Below are positions 1 to 6,743 of a DNA stretch of 15,054 nucleotides, piece after piece. Position 1 is the stretch's first letter. Each line of letters starts with the position of its first letter. The notes beneath the pieces were generated by a model. That model was not told where the DNA came from, did not search any database, and saw only the letters and a list, made by a program, of their open reading frames with translations. The stretch spans positions 1 through 15,054 of the forward strand of contig DEBE01000156.1 in the NCBI GenBank assembly GCA_002348425.1. Direction: 5' to 3'. The translations under genes and the position numbers were made by a program. The stretch comes from Alphaproteobacteria bacterium UBA2964. Its GTDB lineage: Bacteria; Pseudomonadota; Alphaproteobacteria; MPNO01; UBA2964.

Positions 1-2
1 TA

Positions 3-137
3 GAGCTTTATGAAATTTTAGCTGAAAAAGAAAGCCGCGCTCGTTGGCACATTTTTAATGAGGCTGGTCACTTCTGTTTTCGAGAACAGCGCCAGCGTTT
101 CGATGCGGTCCTTCGAAGTTTTATTGGTAACGCCTGA
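3..137 (+). CDS. Alpha/beta hydrolase, C-terminal fragment (cut by window start)
   Basis: An open frame of 44 codons runs in from the left edge and stops at TGA 135-137. It contains HIFNEAGHF followed by FRE, the usual surroundings of the catalytic His in MhpC/BphD-like alpha/beta hydrolases; the His is encoded at 69-71. The fragment aligns without gaps to the C-terminus of the next gene, with 17 of 44 residues identical by my count (shared HIFN, GHF, RE and a late Phe). The two are therefore tandem paralogues, 16 bases apart and probably co-transcribed. The nucleophile and acid residue lie outside the window, so the substrate cannot be guessed. Its composition is visibly more G+C-rich than that of the following gene, so a recent duplication is unlikely. 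It could be mistaken for leader DNA because no start codon is in view. Confidence 0.8.
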   Translation, partial: ELYEILAEKESRARWHIFNEAGHFCFREQRQRFDAVLRSFIGNA

Positions 138-153
138 CACCCGGAGATCAACA

Positions 154-1035
154 ATGAATTTTGAAGAAGCCAAGTTTATCGATGTTGACGGAATTAATAC
201 CCGATATTTTGACAAGGGAAAAGGAGAGACACTTGTCTTATTTCACGGTGGAAATTTTGGATCCCCTCACGGTGCCGATTGTGCTGCAGATTGGAATTTA
301 AATTTTCTAGGCCTGGCAAAAGAATGTCGGGTAATAGCCGTTGATAAAATCGGTCAGGGCTACACTGATAACCCTGAAACTGATGATGCTTATACAATGG
401 CACGCGTTGTACAACATGCCCTAAGTTTCTTAGAAGTGCTAGACTTAGAGAATTGTAACATTGTTGGACATTCAAGGGGAGCCTATTTGACATGTCGAAT
501 GACCTTGGAAGACCCGACGAGGATCAAATCCAATATAATGGTTGATACTTCGACATTGGGGCCAGGACAGGGTCGTAACCATATTGTCTTTCGGGATACG
601 CCCATGCCCTTTTTAACGAGAGAGAGTCAACGTTGGGTCATGGAACATTATTCTTACAATAGGAGATGTGTAACCGAAGAATGGCTAGATGAACTAATGC
701 GGGTTGCCGCATTACCGAAATATCGCGAATCCTGTGAAAAAATGGAAGCCGGTGGATTAAATAAGTCTGTATTTCTACCAAGCCACGGTCGGCAAAAGTC
801 TGAAACTTTTGATTGGTTAATGGACCGAGGCACAGGACGACCAAACCTTTTAATTTGGGGCAAAAATGATCCGACAGCTACCATTGACCAAGGTTTTTCA
901 TTATTTGATATTTTAATCCACAAAGAACCCCGTACCGAAATGCATATTTTCAATCAATCAGGCCATTTCACCTATCGTGAACATCCAGAAGCTTTTAACC
1001 GATTGATATTAGATTACGTTAAGAATATTCCGTAA
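154..1035 (+). CDS. Alpha/beta hydrolase fold protein
   Basis: A 293-residue alpha/beta hydrolase with a complete apparent catalytic triad: Ser107 in the nucleophile elbow GHSRG, Asp239 in GKNDP and His271 in SGHF. HGG at 31-33 fits the oxyanion-hole loop. Residues of about 140-225 form the cap region. There is no signal peptide, so it is probably cytoplasmic. The frame is open back to an ATG at 58, but I start at ATG 154 because GGAG at 143-146 sits 7 bases upstream. The extra 32 residues would overlap the previous gene's coding sequence and look nothing like the family's N-terminus, whereas MNFEEAKFIDVDG does. It follows a paralogous hydrolase by 16 bases. In this family such proteins cleave C-C bonds of ring-fission products, esters or epoxides. 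With aromatic-degradation neighbours, hydrolysis of a ring-cleavage product is a reasonable but unproven role. Confidence 0.88.
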   Translation: MNFEEAKFIDVDGINTRYFDKGKGETLVLFHGGNFGSPHGADCAADWNLNFLGLAKECRVIAVDKIGQGYTDNPETDDAYTMARVVQHALSFLEVLDLENCNIVGHSRGAYLTCRMTLEDPTRIKSNIMVDTSTLGPGQGRNHIVFRDTPMPFLTRESQRWVMEHYSYNRRCVTEEWLDELMRVAALPKYRESCEKMEAGGLNKSVFLPSHGRQKSETFDWLMDRGTGRPNLLIWGKNDPTATIDQGFSLFDILIHKEPRTEMHIFNQSGHFTYREHPEAFNRLILDYVKNIP

Positions 1036-1284
1036 GGGAAATTGCTATCTCTATACGGCCGCTAATTTTATGAAAAGGCTTTCTTGATATAGGCGCCAAT
1101 AGAAATATTGACCGCATGCTGCCTTATCATCCTAAAATAATTTTTTTTGAACTTTATTAGCATAAACCCAAAACTGCACTAGAAACAGCTCCAATATGGG
1201 TGCATATCAATGTGTTATAAATTAACATGTGGTAACAAATTAGGCGTCGAATAAGATTGTGTTAAATAATGGGAGAACAAAGAG
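1036..1284. promoter_or_regulatory. Intergenic region with weak dyad upstream of FAH-family gene
   Basis: A 249-base A+T-rich gap between two same-strand genes. It holds a run of eight T near 1141-1148 with no convincing G+C stem before it, so I do not call a terminator. A small dyad TGTTA-TAAAT-TAACA lies at 1213-1227, about 58 bases before the next start codon. The GGGAG at 1271-1275 is the likely ribosome binding site for the ATG at 1285. The gap is long enough for the downstream gene to have its own promoter, but I cannot place -35 and -10 boxes with confidence. Confidence 0.25.
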
Positions 1285-2211
1285 ATGAAACTATTACATT
1301 TTGATGATTTTAAGTTAGGTGTCCTGAATGGTGACAATGTTGTTGATGTAAGCGATATTGCAAATGAAATACCCCACATCGGCCCCCACGACCGCATCAA
1401 TGGGCTCATAGAGAACTTTGATAATTTCCGTGATAGATTAGAAACTGCTGCTGCCAGCGGCAACAGCACTTCTATCACTAACGTAAGAATCCGACCTCCT
1501 TTACCGAAACCCGGCAATATTGATTGTATGGCCGTAAACTATATGGAAGATGGCACCCGTGATGCCCCTGCGCCTATAAATGCGTTTCACAAATCACCAA
1601 ACGCTGTGATAGGAAATGGCGATACTATGGTACTTCCGGATGTGCCAGCGTCGGTATTTGAAGGGGAAGCCGAAGTTGCCTTAATTATTGGTAAACGCGC
1701 GAGCAATGTATCGGAATCAGAGGCTATGGATTACGTCTTTGGCTTTACCAATTTTATTGACGGTTCGGCACGCGGTCTACCTCCTACCGGGAATACTTTC
1801 TATCAAGCTAAAAGCCGTGAAACTTTTGCACCTATGGGTCCCTACATTGTAACTAAAGACGAAGTTATTAACCCCCAGAACCTGCATGTCCAATTGCGTA
1901 ATAATGGAAATATTATGCAAGATTTTAATACGGATGATATGGCACATAAAATACCTCGTTGTGTTTCATGGGTTAGTGCGACGCATACCCTAGAACCTGG
2001 CGATGTATTAGCTACTGGTACAAATCATAGGGGCTTACATCCATTTATGGACGGAGACAAAATAGAACTCGAAATAGAATCACTCGGTTGTTTGACCATA
2101 AACGTTAAGGATGACCAGAAACGAACTTGGGAACGAATAACGCGATTGCAGCATTCAGAAAGTGGTCGGGACGGAGTCCATACCCCACAAACAGGTGGTA
2201 AATACGCTTGA
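1285..2211 (+). CDS. Fumarylacetoacetate hydrolase (FAH) family protein
   Basis: A 308-residue member of the FAH superfamily, which uses a divalent metal to hydrolyse, hydrate, isomerise or decarboxylate keto-acid products of aromatic degradation. An N-terminal region (about 1-70) is followed by the FAH core. FHKSPNAVIG at 101-110, the acidic metal motif with Glu128 and Glu130 in FEGEAEVAL, and Asp159 in FIDGSARG match the family's three carboxylate ligands. KSRETFAPMGPY at 176-187 and ATGTNHRG at 243-250 are also typical. The last 30 or so residues, rich in Gly, Ser and His, extend beyond the core. The ATG is preceded by GGGAG at 1271-1275. The substrate cannot be read from sequence: acylpyruvate hydrolase, 2-hydroxyhepta-2,4-diene-dioate isomerase/decarboxylase and hydratase activities all occur in this fold. 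The two upstream hydrolases suggest a shared ring-fission route. Confidence 0.88.
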   Translation: MKLLHFDDFKLGVLNGDNVVDVSDIANEIPHIGPHDRINGLIENFDNFRDRLETAAASGNSTSITNVRIRPPLPKPGNIDCMAVNYMEDGTRDAPAPINAFHKSPNAVIGNGDTMVLPDVPASVFEGEAEVALIIGKRASNVSESEAMDYVFGFTNFIDGSARGLPPTGNTFYQAKSRETFAPMGPYIVTKDEVINPQNLHVQLRNNGNIMQDFNTDDMAHKIPRCVSWVSATHTLEPGDVLATGTNHRGLHPFMDGDKIELEIESLGCLTINVKDDQKRTWERITRLQHSESGRDGVHTPQTGGKYA

Positions 2212-2251
2212 AAAACTATCTTTTTTTAAAAATAGATTGATTTGGTTCAAA

Positions 2252-2284
2252 TTGAGGTCACCCTTCCAATTTTGGTGACCTCAA
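2252..2284. terminator. Bidirectional hairpin terminator between convergent genes
   Basis: A perfect 11-base-pair inverted repeat, TTGAGGTCACC at 2252-2262 and GGTGACCTCAA at 2274-2284, with an 11-base loop. It lies between the stop of the FAH-family gene (2211) and the stop of the minus-strand lyase gene (2299). A T-rich stretch follows on the plus strand, and a T/A tract lies at about 2219-2231 on the other side. Its position between converging genes supports termination in both directions. The U-tracts are imperfect, so efficiency is uncertain. Confidence 0.7.
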
Positions 2285-2298
2285 ATTTATTGGTTACT

Positions 2299-3126
2299 TT
2301 AGTCCCTCTTAACAGCGCCTAACCCGGGCCGGTAGCTCTTTTCATCAAGAAACTCTGACATACCTTTTTGACGTGTACCCTCCTTATCAGCCGCGCGAAG
2401 GGCACCCTGTTTGGCTGCCAAGTATTCGTAGGCCATATTCATATCCATACCCTGTACAGCCTTTACCGCCTGTTTGGTAAACGCCAGAACCGCCGGACTC
2501 TTTTCCATCAACTCGCGGGCAATGGCCACCGTCTCATATCGTAATTGGTCTGCTGGAACCGCCATATTTACTATCCCCATCTCAACTGCCTTCAAACCGT
2601 CAAATGTACGCCCGGTCATCGCATAAAATAGAGAATCCCGATGCGAAGCAAGGTCACGAAATACCTTGCTAACATTACCACCTGGCAGGATACCCCAATT
2701 AACTTCTGATAATCCAAAGGTGGCATCTTCTGCTGCGATAGCTATGTCACACGCCGCCAAGGGCGTAAACGCTCCGCCGAAGCAATAGCCGTTAACCATT
2801 GCAATTGTAGGCTTTGCCGAAAGCATCAAATACTGCGCCCAATGGCGGTGTGCCCATTGCGATTTGAATCTGACCTTCGGGTTGTTATCAGTTTCGCGAA
2901 AATACTCCTTTAGATCCATGCCAGCACTCCAACTGACGCCTTCCCCAGTAAGTACAATGACCTTAGTGGCTTCATCGGTCTCAAGATCGGAGATTACTTC
3001 CTCCATTTCAAAATGTAGAGTTGGGCTCATAGCATTACGTTTCTCTGGGCGATTAAATGCTACCCACGCTATCCCTTCCCCATCAACCTTCACCTTGACG
3101 CTGCTATAGTCTTTGTTCCCACTCAT
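2299..3126 (-). CDS. ech: p-Hydroxycinnamoyl-CoA hydratase/lyase (feruloyl-CoA hydratase-lyase)
   Basis: A 275-residue crotonase-fold enzyme closely resembling the Pseudomonas hydratase-lyase that turns feruloyl-CoA into vanillin and acetyl-CoA, and p-coumaroyl-CoA into 4-hydroxybenzaldehyde. RPEKRNAMSPTL (26-37) and AGMDLKEYFRE (68-78) are diagnostic. Tyr75 corresponds to the tyrosine that contacts the substrate's phenolic hydroxyl, Glu141 in LSEVNWG to the catalytic Glu143, and Tyr235 to Tyr239. Thr121 replaces Ser123 of the Pseudomonas enzyme. Length and C-terminal GMSEFLDEKSYRPGL also match. AGGAG (3133-3137 on the complement) lies 6 bases before the ATG. The partner feruloyl-CoA synthetase and vanillin dehydrogenase are not in the window, so the gene stands alone, divergent from a flavin monooxygenase. 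Family assignment is strong; preference among ferulate, coumarate and caffeate is not readable. Confidence 0.92.
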   Translation of the reverse strand: MSGNKDYSSVKVKVDGEGIAWVAFNRPEKRNAMSPTLHFEMEEVISDLETDEATKVIVLTGEGVSWSAGMDLKEYFRETDNNPKVRFKSQWAHRHWAQYLMLSAKPTIAMVNGYCFGGAFTPLAACDIAIAAEDATFGLSEVNWGILPGGNVSKVFRDLASHRDSLFYAMTGRTFDGLKAVEMGIVNMAVPADQLRYETVAIARELMEKSPAVLAFTKQAVKAVQGMDMNMAYEYLAAKQGALRAADKEGTRQKGMSEFLDEKSYRPGLGAVKRD

Positions 3127-3154
3127 CTAAATCTCCTATTTAATATTAGTAATT

Positions 3155-3168
3155 CGATAACAGTATCG
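3155..3168. promoter_or_regulatory. Candidate operator dyad upstream of hydratase-lyase gene
   Basis: An inverted repeat CGATA-ACAG-TATCG lies in the 209-base gap between the divergent lyase (start 3126) and flavin monooxygenase (start 3336). It is centred about 35 bases before the lyase ATG, where a repressor would overlap its promoter. Hydroxycinnamate genes are often controlled by MarR-family repressors that release on binding the CoA thioester, but no such gene is in view. Short dyads occur by chance, so this is tentative. Confidence 0.3.
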
Positions 3169-3335
3169 GAAAATCAGGCTTTACGTCTGGTACAACAAGT
3201 GCCCCATATGTAATATTTCCATGCGCTTGTAATGCGAAGGAGGCCCACCTTCAGATGTTAACACTCCGACAGCCTAATCTCGCCAAGTAAATAATAGCAT
3301 TAAATTAGGATGTGCCTGAAATAGGAAATGAACCC

Positions 3336-4442
3336 ATGAGCCGAAAACAAACTAGAATGCATAGTCCCAACGCCTTTAAAATAGGTCTTTTCGGACAAAA
3401 CTGTTCGGGTGGTTTATCGATGTCAAAAGTCCCAGAAAGATGGGAAGCTAGCTGGGAAAATAACCTTAAAGCAGCAACGTTGGCGGATAGCGCTGGGCTA
3501 GAGTTTCTACTCCCCATTGGCCGTTGGCACGGATATAAAGGGGAAACTGACACCGAGGGTACCACATTCGAAACCCTCACTTGGGCATCTGGTCTACTCG
3601 CTACAACACAACATATTTGTATTTTCGGAACGGTTCATGTTGGTTTTCTAAGTCCGGTCTTCGCAGCAAAACAGATGGTAACAGCTGACCATATAGGAAG
3701 AGGCAGGTTTGGTTTGAATATGGTCTCAGGTTGGAACGCTGGCGAGCACTCAATGTTTGGCGTTGACCTAAAAGCTCAGGAGGAAAGGTACAACTTTACG
3801 GAGGAATGGGTAACAATATTGAAAAGAATCTGGTCCGAAAATGAATCCTTTGACTTTAGAGGGAAGTATTTTGATCTAAAAGGTGTTCTACTTAAACCAA
3901 AACCGTGGGGTAATGAAAGGCCAATTTTGATCAGCGCCGGAAACTCAAAAGCAGGAAAAGCCTTTGCCGCTCGACACGCCGATTGTCTTTTTACAGCAAT
4001 TATGGATTTTGACTCCTTAGGGCATAGCGTTCAATCTTTGAGGGAATTGTCAAATACTGAGGATGTCGAGGTGTTTGTAAGCGGACATATGGTAGCAAAA
4101 TCAAACAAAAAAGAAGCTCAGGAATATTATCATTATTTGGTATATGAAATGGGTGATTGGGAAGCCGCCGAGCATGCCGTATCGATTAGGACCAAGGGCC
4201 GCGACACTCCACTAAAGCTTTTAACCACTCTCAAGGAAAGAATGATTAGTGGTGTTGGAACATATCCTGTAGTTGGCAGTTACGACGATATCGCAGAACA
4301 GTTCCGTATGATGAGTGATTGCGGCGTCAACGGCATGGCGATAGGGCTCACCAACTACATAACTGACTTTCCAATATTACGAGACGAAATCTTGCCTCGA
4401 ATGGAACGATTGGGATTACGCCAGGCGTTCAGCGCATGTTAA
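3336..4442 (+). CDS. Luciferase-like (LLM class) FMN-dependent monooxygenase, RutA/SfnG-like
   Basis: A 368-residue bacterial-luciferase-fold flavoprotein of the group containing alkanesulfonate, dimethylsulfone and pyrimidine monooxygenases. These use reduced FMN from a partner reductase and O2 to oxidise C-S, C-N or amide bonds. The supporting blocks are FKIGLFGQN near 14-22, LEFLLPIGRWHGYKG at 55-69, the conserved GRGRFGLNMVSGWN at 121-134, ERYNFTEEW at 150-158, RPILISAGNSKAG at 195-207 and VVGSYDDIAEQ near the C-terminus. The frame is open back to a GTG at 3312, but AGGAA at 3323-3327 lies 8 bases before the ATG at 3336, which I prefer. Met8 at 3357 is also possible. No flavin reductase is adjacent, unless the convergent reductase at 4429-5352 serves that role, which its family does not suggest. 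Its substrate is unknown. Confidence 0.85.
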   Translation: MSRKQTRMHSPNAFKIGLFGQNCSGGLSMSKVPERWEASWENNLKAATLADSAGLEFLLPIGRWHGYKGETDTEGTTFETLTWASGLLATTQHICIFGTVHVGFLSPVFAAKQMVTADHIGRGRFGLNMVSGWNAGEHSMFGVDLKAQEERYNFTEEWVTILKRIWSENESFDFRGKYFDLKGVLLKPKPWGNERPILISAGNSKAGKAFAARHADCLFTAIMDFDSLGHSVQSLRELSNTEDVEVFVSGHMVAKSNKKEAQEYYHYLVYEMGDWEAAEHAVSIRTKGRDTPLKLLTTLKERMISGVGTYPVVGSYDDIAEQFRMMSDCGVNGMAIGLTNYITDFPILRDEILPRMERLGLRQAFSAC

Positions 4443-5352
4443 AAACTAATTTACCACGGAAATGGCGTGACTGGCTGAGTGCTTGTGCTTCCACAACTTC
4501 ATCAAGCGAAAATAATTTGATGGCAGGGGGTGTTACCGCACCAAGTTCAATCAATTTTAATACTCTTTCAAGGTGTGGTCGGTCTCTATAAACATTAGGT
4601 CTTAGGGAAGTGAAATCACTGGAAGGTGCATCCAGACCTTTTGCTCCTGATGCTATAAATGCGGCACGTCCACCGGTTTTTAAAACATCAAAAGCACCCT
4701 TAGCCACTTCACCTCCAACAGTATCAAAGACAGCATCGCAATTAGAGATTACATCTCGAAAATCTTGTTCATTATAGTCGATAACTTCGTCAGCTCCCAA
4801 ACTACCAACATAGTCGACATTTGCGGCGCTTGTAGTGCTTACTACATAAGCGCCAATATGTTTTGCCAACTGAATTCCAAACCCGGCGACGCCTCCTGCT
4901 CCTCCTTGAATAAGGATTTTTTCTTTTGCTTTAAGATCGAGTGTATCTTCTATGGATATTACCGCTGTTAAACCAATTAATGCCAATGCTGCGATATTTA
5001 CATGGGACTGTGCTGAAGGTTTGTGGGCACATAAGTCAGCCTTCATAGCAATCTTTTCACAATAGGTGCCTTCTTGACCAACATCACAAACCCCAAAGAC
5101 TTCCTCCCCTAGAGAAAAATCTTTAACCCCCGCTCCAACCTCACAGACCGTTCCAGAAAAATCCCTGCCCAATATGTAAGGGAAGTAAGGTACTTCTCTA
5201 TAAGCACCCTCGCGTACCTTCCAATCTGCCCCATTAACAGATGAAGCATGAATATCAATAACAATCTCGCCGTTACCAGCGTTTGGGTCTGGAAGTTCGC
5301 CAATTTTTATAACTTCTATTCCACCGTGTTTTTCAAAATAAGCAGCTTTCAT
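4429..5352 (-). CDS. Zinc-independent medium-chain NADPH:quinone reductase-like oxidoreductase
   Basis: A 307-residue medium-chain dehydrogenase/reductase of the quinone oxidoreductase branch. The N-terminal GroES-like domain has SSVNGADWKVREG (37-49) and LGRDFSGTVCEVG (61-73). The nucleotide-binding motif GGAGGVAG (150-157) begins the Rossmann domain, and AFIASGAKG (231-239) and KLVFNMR close the protein. The structural-zinc cysteine cluster of alcohol dehydrogenases is absent, as expected for this branch, which reduces quinones or enones with NADPH. The ATG at 5352 has GAGG on the complement about 8 bases upstream. The gene starts 31 bases after the stop of the dioxygenase gene and is probably co-transcribed with it. 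Its last 14 bases overlap the end of the convergent flavin monooxygenase gene, leaving no room for a terminator between them. Confidence 0.87.
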   Translation of the reverse strand: MKAAYFEKHGGIEVIKIGELPDPNAGNGEIVIDIHASSVNGADWKVREGAYREVPYFPYILGRDFSGTVCEVGAGVKDFSLGEEVFGVCDVGQEGTYCEKIAMKADLCAHKPSAQSHVNIAALALIGLTAVISIEDTLDLKAKEKILIQGGAGGVAGFGIQLAKHIGAYVVSTTSAANVDYVGSLGADEVIDYNEQDFRDVISNCDAVFDTVGGEVAKGAFDVLKTGGRAAFIASGAKGLDAPSSDFTSLRPNVYRDRPHLERVLKLIELGAVTPPAIKLFSLDEVVEAQALSQSRHFRGKLVFNMR

Positions 5353-5383
5353 TTTGTTCGCCTCTATATTTTTTTAAATGTTT

Positions 5384-6406
5384 TCAGGAATGTTTGGTAG
5401 ATGAAGGCAAAAAATCCCTGGACATCATTTTTGTAGTATTGGCCATCCACAAACGCAATAAATGTCGGCGCTTTTCAATTTCAGGGTGGTCTTCATAATC
5501 ATGCCGCGCATGAAAAACTGTATGATTGTTTGCCAACAGCAGATCACCCTTTTCAAGATCAAATTCATGTGCAACACCGGAACCCTCAGCAACCCTCTGT
5601 AGTTCCTCTCGAGCGTCGTTTTCAATTTCACTATACACTACATCACTATGGTCGATCGCTCGCTGTACAACCTGAGAAATATAATAACCTTCAACTCTTG
5701 AACCTTCGCGCTTAAATACAGGAATACGTTGATTGGACCGCCTCGACTGAGATTTAATATCATCATCAGCCTGCGACATATAGTAATATCCATCCAACAA
5801 GGCCCTTAAATAATCAGGCTTAGTTCGTCCAATTATATTATATAATGTAGCTGCACTCACTAAACGACTTGTTCCACCTTTTTTGGCCGGTCTTAAACAA
5901 AGTAAAGCAAATATGTCCGTTGTGTCAGTATGAAAATCAAGTTCTCCACCCCGATGGTTTGTGCGCAGTTTATCACGTTTAAGAATATGCTCCAATTCAG
6001 GTTTTGGTGGCGTTTTTTGATCACTAACATCAATAACGTGATTTACCCAATCGCCATGCAAACTTTGTGGCATCGGATTACCAAAATAAGAGCACAACCC
6101 CAAACCAAGTAATTTATTCTCGTGTTCAGAAAAATCATCAACCGGGATACCTTTAATAACAATGAAACCCCGACCGTTCCCAACTTCATCCACTAATTTA
6201 TTAAGCACCCAACTTAGGCAGGGAAGTCTAAACTCCTTACTAGTAACCTTTTCAAATGAGATGCACTGATTTTGAAGTTTTGCCAAAGCAACTTTTATTT
6301 CATCGATTTCGATTTTAGACAAACAATAATTCCACCTTTTATTGCCAATAAAATCAGACCCATACCATGCCGCCGATCCCGTTACTGGCTCAAAATCATA
6401 ACCCAT
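5384..6406 (-). CDS. TauD/TfdA-family Fe(II)/2-oxoglutarate-dependent dioxygenase
   Basis: A 340-residue non-haem iron oxygenase that should hydroxylate a substrate while converting 2-oxoglutarate to succinate and CO2. FHTDTTD supplies the HxD part of the facial triad (His159, Asp161). HARHDYED supplies the distal His (His299), and Arg314 or Arg318 in RRHLLRLW fits the 2-oxoglutarate carboxylate anchor. The frame is open to a TTG at 6466, but I choose ATG 6406. GGAGGAG lies on the complement 8 bases upstream of it, and the protein then begins with FEPVTGSAAWYGSD, the usual N-terminus in this group. The 20 residues beyond it have no family resemblance. It leads a two-gene operon with the quinone-reductase-like gene. 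Local composition is A+T-rich. Family is firm; the substrate is unknown. Confidence 0.9.
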   Translation of the reverse strand: MGYDFEPVTGSAAWYGSDFIGNKRWNYCLSKIEIDEIKVALAKLQNQCISFEKVTSKEFRLPCLSWVLNKLVDEVGNGRGFIVIKGIPVDDFSEHENKLLGLGLCSYFGNPMPQSLHGDWVNHVIDVSDQKTPPKPELEHILKRDKLRTNHRGGELDFHTDTTDIFALLCLRPAKKGGTSRLVSAATLYNIIGRTKPDYLRALLDGYYYMSQADDDIKSQSRRSNQRIPVFKREGSRVEGYYISQVVQRAIDHSDVVYSEIENDAREELQRVAEGSGVAHEFDLEKGDLLLANNHTVFHARHDYEDHPEIEKRRHLLRLWMANTTKMMSRDFLPSSTKHS

Positions 6407-6506
6407 CCATTTATCTCCTCCGGTTGTTTCAGAGATGAACTTCCCCAAAGTAACCCCTTGTCCCAAATCCCTGTTACCTATTTGATAGTTTTGAAGATGA
6501 TTTTAG

Positions 6507-6586
6507 AGCATTTTTCTGATGACTCCAGACTAGTCTTAGATACAATATCTGGTTTTAGCATTTTCTAGCATTCATCATAAAATGCT
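6507..6586. repeat. Repeated AGCATT sites, three direct and one inverted
   Basis: AGCATT occurs at 6507-6512, 6557-6562 and 6567-6572 and in inverted form at 6581-6586. The direct copies are 50 and 10 bases apart, close to whole helical turns. The second copy and the inverted copy make an 8-base inverted repeat, AGCATTTT (6557-6564) and AAAATGCT (6579-6586), with a 14-base spacer. The layout resembles a multi-site operator for a regulator of the divergent operons. The same TAGCATT string occurs once at 3295-3301 before the flavin monooxygenase gene. The motif is short and A+T-rich, so chance is not excluded. Confidence 0.35.
6525..6552. promoter_or_regulatory. Nested palindromes, candidate operator
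   Basis: A 28-base element contains the perfect palindrome AGACTAGTCT (6527-6536) and, two bases on, AGATA-CAA-TATCT (6538-6550). An outer pair, CCAGA (6525-6529) and TCTGG (6548-6552), encloses both. Such nested dyads midway between divergent operons fit a LysR- or GntR-type binding site. No regulator gene is adjacent, so the binding protein is unknown. Confidence 0.35.
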
Positions 6587-6681
6587 TAAAGATTAACTAG
6601 CTTCAACAAACCAATGGGGGCGATCAACTTAAAAAGATACAGAAAACTACTTGCAACCTTTATGCTATCTACCCTATTAGC

Positions 6682-6708
6682 TTGACACCAAGAATTTACT
6701 CTTACATT
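6682..6708 (+). promoter_or_regulatory. Candidate sigma70-like promoter for extradiol dioxygenase operon
   Basis: A perfect -35 consensus TTGACA (6682-6687) is followed after 15 bases by TACATT (6703-6708), about 35 bases before the ATG at 6744. The -10 match is moderate and the spacing is two bases shorter than ideal, so the call is tentative. Confidence 0.35.
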
Positions 6709-6743
6709 TCATCAGCGAAAAATTATCGCAAGAGGAACATCGT

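Larger units (their letters stand above)
6407..6743. promoter_or_regulatory. Divergent intergenic regulatory region
   Basis: 337 bases without a gene, separating the minus-strand dioxygenase operon from the plus-strand extradiol dioxygenase operon, so both promoters should lie here. It holds strong ribosome binding sites at each end (GGAGGAG on the minus strand near 6411-6418 and GAGGA at 6732-6736). It also holds a cluster of dyads and short repeats at 6507-6586, listed separately, and a sigma70-like site near 6682-6708. Six-frame reading shows only the unlikely N-terminal extension of the dioxygenase and shadow frames. Confidence 0.6.

Noticed and set aside
58..153. N-terminal extension of the alpha/beta hydrolase from ATG 58
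   Set aside because: It overlaps the end of the preceding hydrolase in another frame, has no family resemblance, and ATG 154 has a well-placed GGAG.
1138..1150. T-run after the second hydrolase gene as an intrinsic terminator
   Set aside because: No G+C-rich inverted repeat precedes it.
6407..6466. TTG start at 6466 for the TauD-type dioxygenase
   Set aside because: No convincing ribosome binding site and non-conserved residues, whereas ATG 6406 follows GGAGGAG and gives the usual family N-terminus.
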